Below are positions 59,837 to 64,000 of a stretch of 64,000 bases of DNA, one piece after another (positions within the stretch are counted from its first letter, which is position 1; the number at the start of each line of letters is the position of its first letter). Both the position numbers and the translations under genes were made by a program. Source of the DNA: Panax quinquefolius (Eukaryota > Streptophyta > Magnoliopsida > Apiales > Araliaceae); assembly GCA_020205615.1 (NCBI GenBank), contig CM035152.1, positions 115,406,950 to 115,470,949 on the forward strand, written 5' to 3'. Below the pieces are notes generated by a model. That model made no database searches and was not told the DNA's origin. It saw only the letters and a list, made by a program, of their open reading frames with translations.

Positions 59837-61100
59837 TGATGATTGGGTAATATACCCATGAATTGGATATATTTGGGCTTAATTTATTGTATTCTCAAAG
59901 CATTTAGATTTGTTTTTACTGTGTTTAGTTGTTTTCTTGCAGATTCGGGAGTTGTAAGAACACTTGGGAGCATTTGAGCTAAAAAGGGGCATAATAGCCA
60001 ACTTCTGCACCTCAGCGCCAGGGCGCTCCTTCTAGTGTATTTCTCAGCGCCGGGCCACTGAGCCAAAATGTTTGTTGACCAGGGACGCACGTGGATCAGG
60101 CGTTGACTTGCATTAATGGGTTGGTTATTAAGAAGTTGATTTGAAAAGGGAATGAGTTGGACAAGTGGAGTATATAAAGGCTAGTTTAATTGAAAAGGGT
60201 ATCTATTCTACACAATTGAAGGCTGATCAAGGAGCAAGAGGAGATTCTAAAGATTTTCACTTGGAGTTCTTCTTCTTCTTTATTCTTTTAATTTGTGTAA
60301 TTCTTTAAGGATGATTTTTCAAATATTGTTGGTTTTAATTTCGTTATGAACCAAATTTCTTTAATTAAGATTCCAATTGAACCTTTTATGATTATGAATT
60401 AATTATTTGATTTATTCCAATTATTTATGTTGAAGTGAATTGTTCATCTTGCTTTGTGTCGATTGATTGATTAATTATCCGCCAATAATTACCTTGTTAT
60501 ACTCTGAAGGAATTGAAAGAGGAATTCTAGGGTTAGAACTGGGCATGGTGACATGTGACTTAGTTATTTGCACAGTGAATAATTAGGTTTGTGAATAGAA
60601 TGGAAATATTTGTTCACCGCATATAACACATAAGGAATTGGGATTGAAAATAGTTTAATTCAATTTTTTTGCATAGGAATATAGCAAGATTAATCTGGGT
60701 TAAATAGAAGGCAATTGATCACTTGGAAAAGGACTTTTGGCGCTTGTGAATTCCTGTTAACAATTCAATAGACATAATAATTGGGATAATTGGATAATTG
60801 ATTTATAGTTCATAATTGGGGATATTGGAGTCTTAATCCTTATTTATCTGAATTCAATCAAATCTTAGTTTGGCGTACTTGCTTTCTTTTAGATTAATTT
60901 CTTTTAATTGCTTGATTTAATTTTCTTAATTCGAAAAATCACAATTATTGGTTGTTTAAATAAAATTGAATTGATATAGTGCTAGTAGTTGGAATTTATT
61001 AATTAGAATTCTCTGTGGGATCGACACTCTATCTTATCACTCTATTACTTGTTGACCGTGTATACTTGCACATTTGCTTTGATTGTGAAATCAACCAACA
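59837..61100 (+). mobile_element. 5' LTR of element K (Athila-type Ty3/gypsy)
   Basis: It starts TGATGATTGGGTAATATACC (or three bases later) and ends CAACCAACA, about 1264 bp. The U5 end has CTCTGTGGGATCGACACTCT and CTATTACTTGTTGACCGTGT, closely matching the E2/F family. A GC-rich patch with CAGCGCC repeats lies at 60008-60055. The right end of the element is outside the window. Confidence 0.8.
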
Positions 61101-61102
61101 AT

Positions 61103-61127
61103 TTTTCAAGCGCCATTGTCGGGACTT
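61103..61127 (+). other. Primer-binding site of element K
   Basis: TTTTCAAGCGCCATTGTCGG (61103-61122) then GGACT lies at the LTR junction. It resembles the TGGCGCCGTTGCCGGGGA-type site of Athila/Tat elements, with several changes in the tRNA-complementary part. Confidence 0.65.
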
Positions 61128-61227
61128 CTTTATTAGTATTAATTCCATATTAGTTATAATCAATTCGGTCTTAATTTAAACGTTACTTATTTTTCTTCTT
61201 ATATTTGCAGGAATTCTTTGGAAGTGT

Positions 61228-62697
61228 ATGCACACTAGATCAAGGGCGAAAAAGGAACTTTTTCCTTATACATACGATATTGAAAGGAAGTTTCGGAAAT
61301 TGCAGTTGACTAGTGCAGTGTCACCTGTGGAAGAAGAACTGGCAGAACAAGAAATTCCAGCGAACATGGCAGGGAATGACCAGAAATCGTTTAGGGACTA
61401 TGCCATGCCGAATGTACACAGATATACAGTCAATTATTAGGAGATCGGTAATCAATGCAAACATCTTTGAAATAAAACCGGGAACAATTCAGATGCTTCA
61501 GAATACAAGTCAGTTTGGGGGTAGTTCGATAGATGATCCGAATGAGCATATCTTAAGTTTCTTGGAAGTTTGCGACACCTTCAAATTCAACAATGTATCG
61601 GAAGATGCTACAAGGTTGAGGATGTTCCCGTTTACCTTGAAAGATAAAGTGCGAAGTTGGACACACTTTGCCTCCTGGCTCAATCACCATTTGGGACGAC
61701 TTAGCTCAAAAATTTCTAGCTAAGTTTTTCCCACCAGCGAAGTCGGCAAAACTACGGAACGATATTCACACTTTTGCACAATTTGATTCAGAATCGTTAT
61801 ATGAGGCGTGGGAAAGGTTTAAGGATATGCTCCGTAAGTGCCCACACCACGGAATTTTGCAGTGGATGCAGTTAGGGATATTTTGTGATGGTTTGCACGC
61901 ATCCACGAGGGCCAGTATTGATGCTAGCAGCAGGGGGAGCGATCATGTCTAAGAGTTTTGATGAGGCATATCAGCTGTTAGAGACAATGGCCACCAACAA
62001 CTATCAGTGGATCATGACTTGGTCTAATCCTCCGAAAACACCAGGAAAGTATGACGTAGATGCGATAACAGCATTAACAACACAAGTGGCCGCAATGGCT
62101 AAGCAAATGGAAATATGGCATCCACAATCCACACAGCAGGTAGTGATGGTTTGTGAATTATGTGTTTGGGGTCATGCTACAGATCAGTGTGCCATAAATT
62201 TTGAATCAGCTCAGTTCGTAGGGAGCTATAATCCATCTACCCAACCTTACCCGAATCAAAACGCATATAATCCGGGTTGGAGAAATCATCCGAGGTTTTC
62301 ATGGAGTAACAATCAAGCTCAAGCTCAAGCGCCGAGGTAACAAAACACATCCGGATTTCAAAATCAAACACAACAACCAGAGCGGAAAGCAAGTTGGGAA
62401 GAAGCCTTGGATAGATTTGTTAAAGTGTCTAAAAAAATGAATGAGAAAAATGAGAAAAAATTTAATCAAATTGAGCTGAATATGCAAAGTCAAAGTGCGT
62501 CGATCAAGAATCTGGAAAATCAAGTGGGACAGATAACGCATGCACTTAATAACCGACCACTTGGAATACTTCGGAGTGACATAGAGAAAAATTCGGGCAG
62601 AGATGAGCATTGTAAGGTCGTAACTCTACGAAGTGGAAAGGAATTGCAAGAGACAGTGACAAGGATAAGGAAAAGAAGGACAACGCAACAAGTATAA
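61228..62697 (+). pseudogene. Gag of element K (Athila-type), with frameshifts
   Basis: The start is ATG 61228 (MHTRSRAKKELFPYTY), preceded by a TTATATTTGCAG acceptor-like sequence at about 61199-61210. At least three frame changes follow (near 61430, 61690 and 61900). Pieces include FGGSSIDDPNEHILSFLEVC, AQKFLAKFFPPAKSAKLRND and YEAWERFKDMLRKCPHHGI, the typical Athila/Tat Gag core. Then comes a knuckle C-x2-C-x3-H-x4-C (CELCVWGHATDQC) and an aromatic stretch YNPGWRNHPRFSW. A stop at 62338 precedes a helical end (NLENQVGQITHALNNRP), which matches the E2/F Gag motif. The product would form the particle shell. Confidence 0.85.
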
Positions 62698-62708
62698 TAG
62701 AGGAAGTT

Positions 62709-63445
62709 GTGGACACCGAAAAACATCAAGATGAGACCTTAGAGCAGAAAGAACAGGAACAAACCAGCGCAATGCCTCCCATACCGTATCCACAGAGGAT
62801 TCAGAAAGCCAAGTTGGATAAGCAGTTTTCACGATTCTTGGATATCTTCAAAAAGCTGCATATCAACATCCCCTTTGTCGAAGCCTTGGAACAAATGCCG
62901 AGTTACGCCAAGTTTATGAAGGAGGTTTTGTCGAGGAAGAGAAAATTGGGTGAGTTCGAGACAGTGGCATTGATCAAGAATGCGGTGGTGATTATTCAAA
63001 AAATAAGTTACCACCGAAGCTTAAGGATCCAGGTAGCTTTAATATACCATGTGAAATTGGAAATCAGTTTTTGGGTCGAGCATTATGTGATTTGGGGGCT
63101 AGTATAAATTTGATGCCATTATTCGTCTATAGCCAGTTTGGACTTCAGGCTCCACGACCGACAAATATCAGTTTGCAGTTAGCGGATAGATCGGTTACAT
63201 ATCCACGAGGTATTGTTGAGGATGTTTTAGTTAAAGTGGATAAATTCATCTTCCCAGCGAACTTCTTTATTTTGGATTGTGAAGTGGATAGCGAAATCCC
63301 AATTATTCTTGGGCGACCATTTTTAGCAACGGGGAGAACTTTGATTGATGTGAAAAAAGGTGAATTGACAATGCGAGTTGAAGATCAACAGGTCACCTTT
63401 AATGTATTCAAGTCAATGTCTTATCCGAAAGAAAAAAGGTGAATG
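62709..63445 (+). pseudogene. Protease region of element K
   Basis: The frame 62709-63107 holds the PPIPYPQRIQKAKLDKQFSR segment and FLDIFKKLHINIPFVEALEQ, the conserved lead-in to the Athila-type protease. A frameshift near 63060 passes to 63071-63442. That part has the active-site motif LCDLGASINLMP, with D-L-G as is usual in this lineage, and the second motif IPIILGRPFLATGRTLIDV. The protease matures the polyprotein. The frameshift breaks it. Confidence 0.85.
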
Positions 63446-63748
63446 TTTGTGGGTGGATATCATGGAGGAATTGGTTAATCACAAGTTCAATGGAAATTAT
63501 TTAGGAGGACCGCTTGAATCCATTTTGCTCGGGGATGACGACGATTGCAGATGAAGAGGACATTGAGTATGTCAAATGGTTAGATACATCATCATCTTAC
63601 GGAAAAGCAATCAATCATTCGACATCCTTGATAGGCCCGAAACAGAAGGTAAAAAGTTCAAACCCTCGATAGAAGAGCCCACCGGTGTTGGAATTAAAAG
63701 CCACTACCCTCTCATCTGCAGTATGCTTATTTGGGACAAGATGCCACC

Positions 63749-64000
63749 TTACCAGTAATTGTTTCGACAGAATTAATGGACACACAAAAGGAGAAACTGC
63801 TACGGGTTCTGCGTGAGTTCAAAACAGCAATTGGGTGGACCATAGCAAATATTCAGGGAATTAGTCCATCATATTGTATGCACAAGATTTTAATGGAAGA
63901 GGGGGCAAAACCAACCATTGAGATGCAAAGAAGGCTAAACCCCATTATGAAAGATGTGGTGAAAAAGGAGATTATAAAGTGGTTGGATGCCGACATTATT
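63749..64000 (+). pseudogene. Reverse transcriptase start of element K, cut by the window end
   Basis: An open frame from 63749 to the last base encodes LPVIVSTELMDTQKEKLL, AIGWTIANIQGISPSYCMHK and RRLNPIMKDVVKKEIIKWLD. This is the N-terminal fingers part of Athila/Tat-type reverse transcriptases. Upstream, about 63445-63748, is a frameshifted linker with PPVLELK. The catalytic motifs lie beyond the window, so activity cannot be judged. Confidence 0.85.

Overview
This window looks like plant nuclear DNA, most likely repeat-rich heterochromatin of a eudicot. It is AT-rich and I found no bacterial-type operon, tRNA, rRNA or intact host gene. Essentially every recognisable coding stretch belongs to LTR retrotransposons: Ty3/gypsy chromoviruses of Tekay/Del type, an Athila-type Ty3 element, non-autonomous gag-only relatives of it (TR-GAG-like), and a long Ty1/copia element of Sirevirus type. 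The species cannot be read from this sequence alone. No element here is fully intact; nearly all reading frames carry stops or frameshifts.

Layout. 1-925 is an antisense chromovirus LTR piece that lies inside the end of a sense chromovirus LTR (926-1277). A primer-binding site, a collapsed non-coding interior and a full 3' LTR (4369-7414) follow; together they form element A. A sits in the integrase of element C, whose integrase/chromodomain remnant (7415-8193) leads into its 3' LTR (8303-15601). That LTR is split by a 4.4 kb solo LTR, D (10238-14634). C in turn abuts an antisense chromovirus LTR, E (15602-16293 plus 22446-22990). E is split by a complete 6.15 kb gag-only element, E2, on the minus strand (16294-22445, 5-bp target duplication ATTAC). 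From 22991 a second gag-only element, F, runs on the plus strand until a 14.2 kb Sirevirus, G, interrupts it (26777-41013, target duplication AAGAT). G's polyprotein gene is itself split by a solo LTR of the E2 family (32180-33973, target duplication AGAAG). G carries extra open frames after pol, preceded by a TATA-like promoter.

From 41014 there is a short flank, then copia-like LTR material with a long TTG/TTA microsatellite and a roughly 900 bp inverted repeat (42753-43656). Next is chromovirus J on the plus strand (LTR 43656-46680). J's gag is split by a complete antisense chromovirus, L (48409-58187), and its reverse transcriptase is split by the Athila-type element K (from about 59837 to the window end, in K's reverse-transcriptase start).

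How the parts relate. E2, F and the solo LTR in G share the U5 end of their LTRs and gag motifs with the enzyme-coding element K. This fits non-autonomous elements mobilised by an Athila-type partner. Target duplications and interrupted frames give a relative order of insertion: G is younger than F, the solo LTR younger than G, L and K younger than J, D younger than C, and A younger than C.
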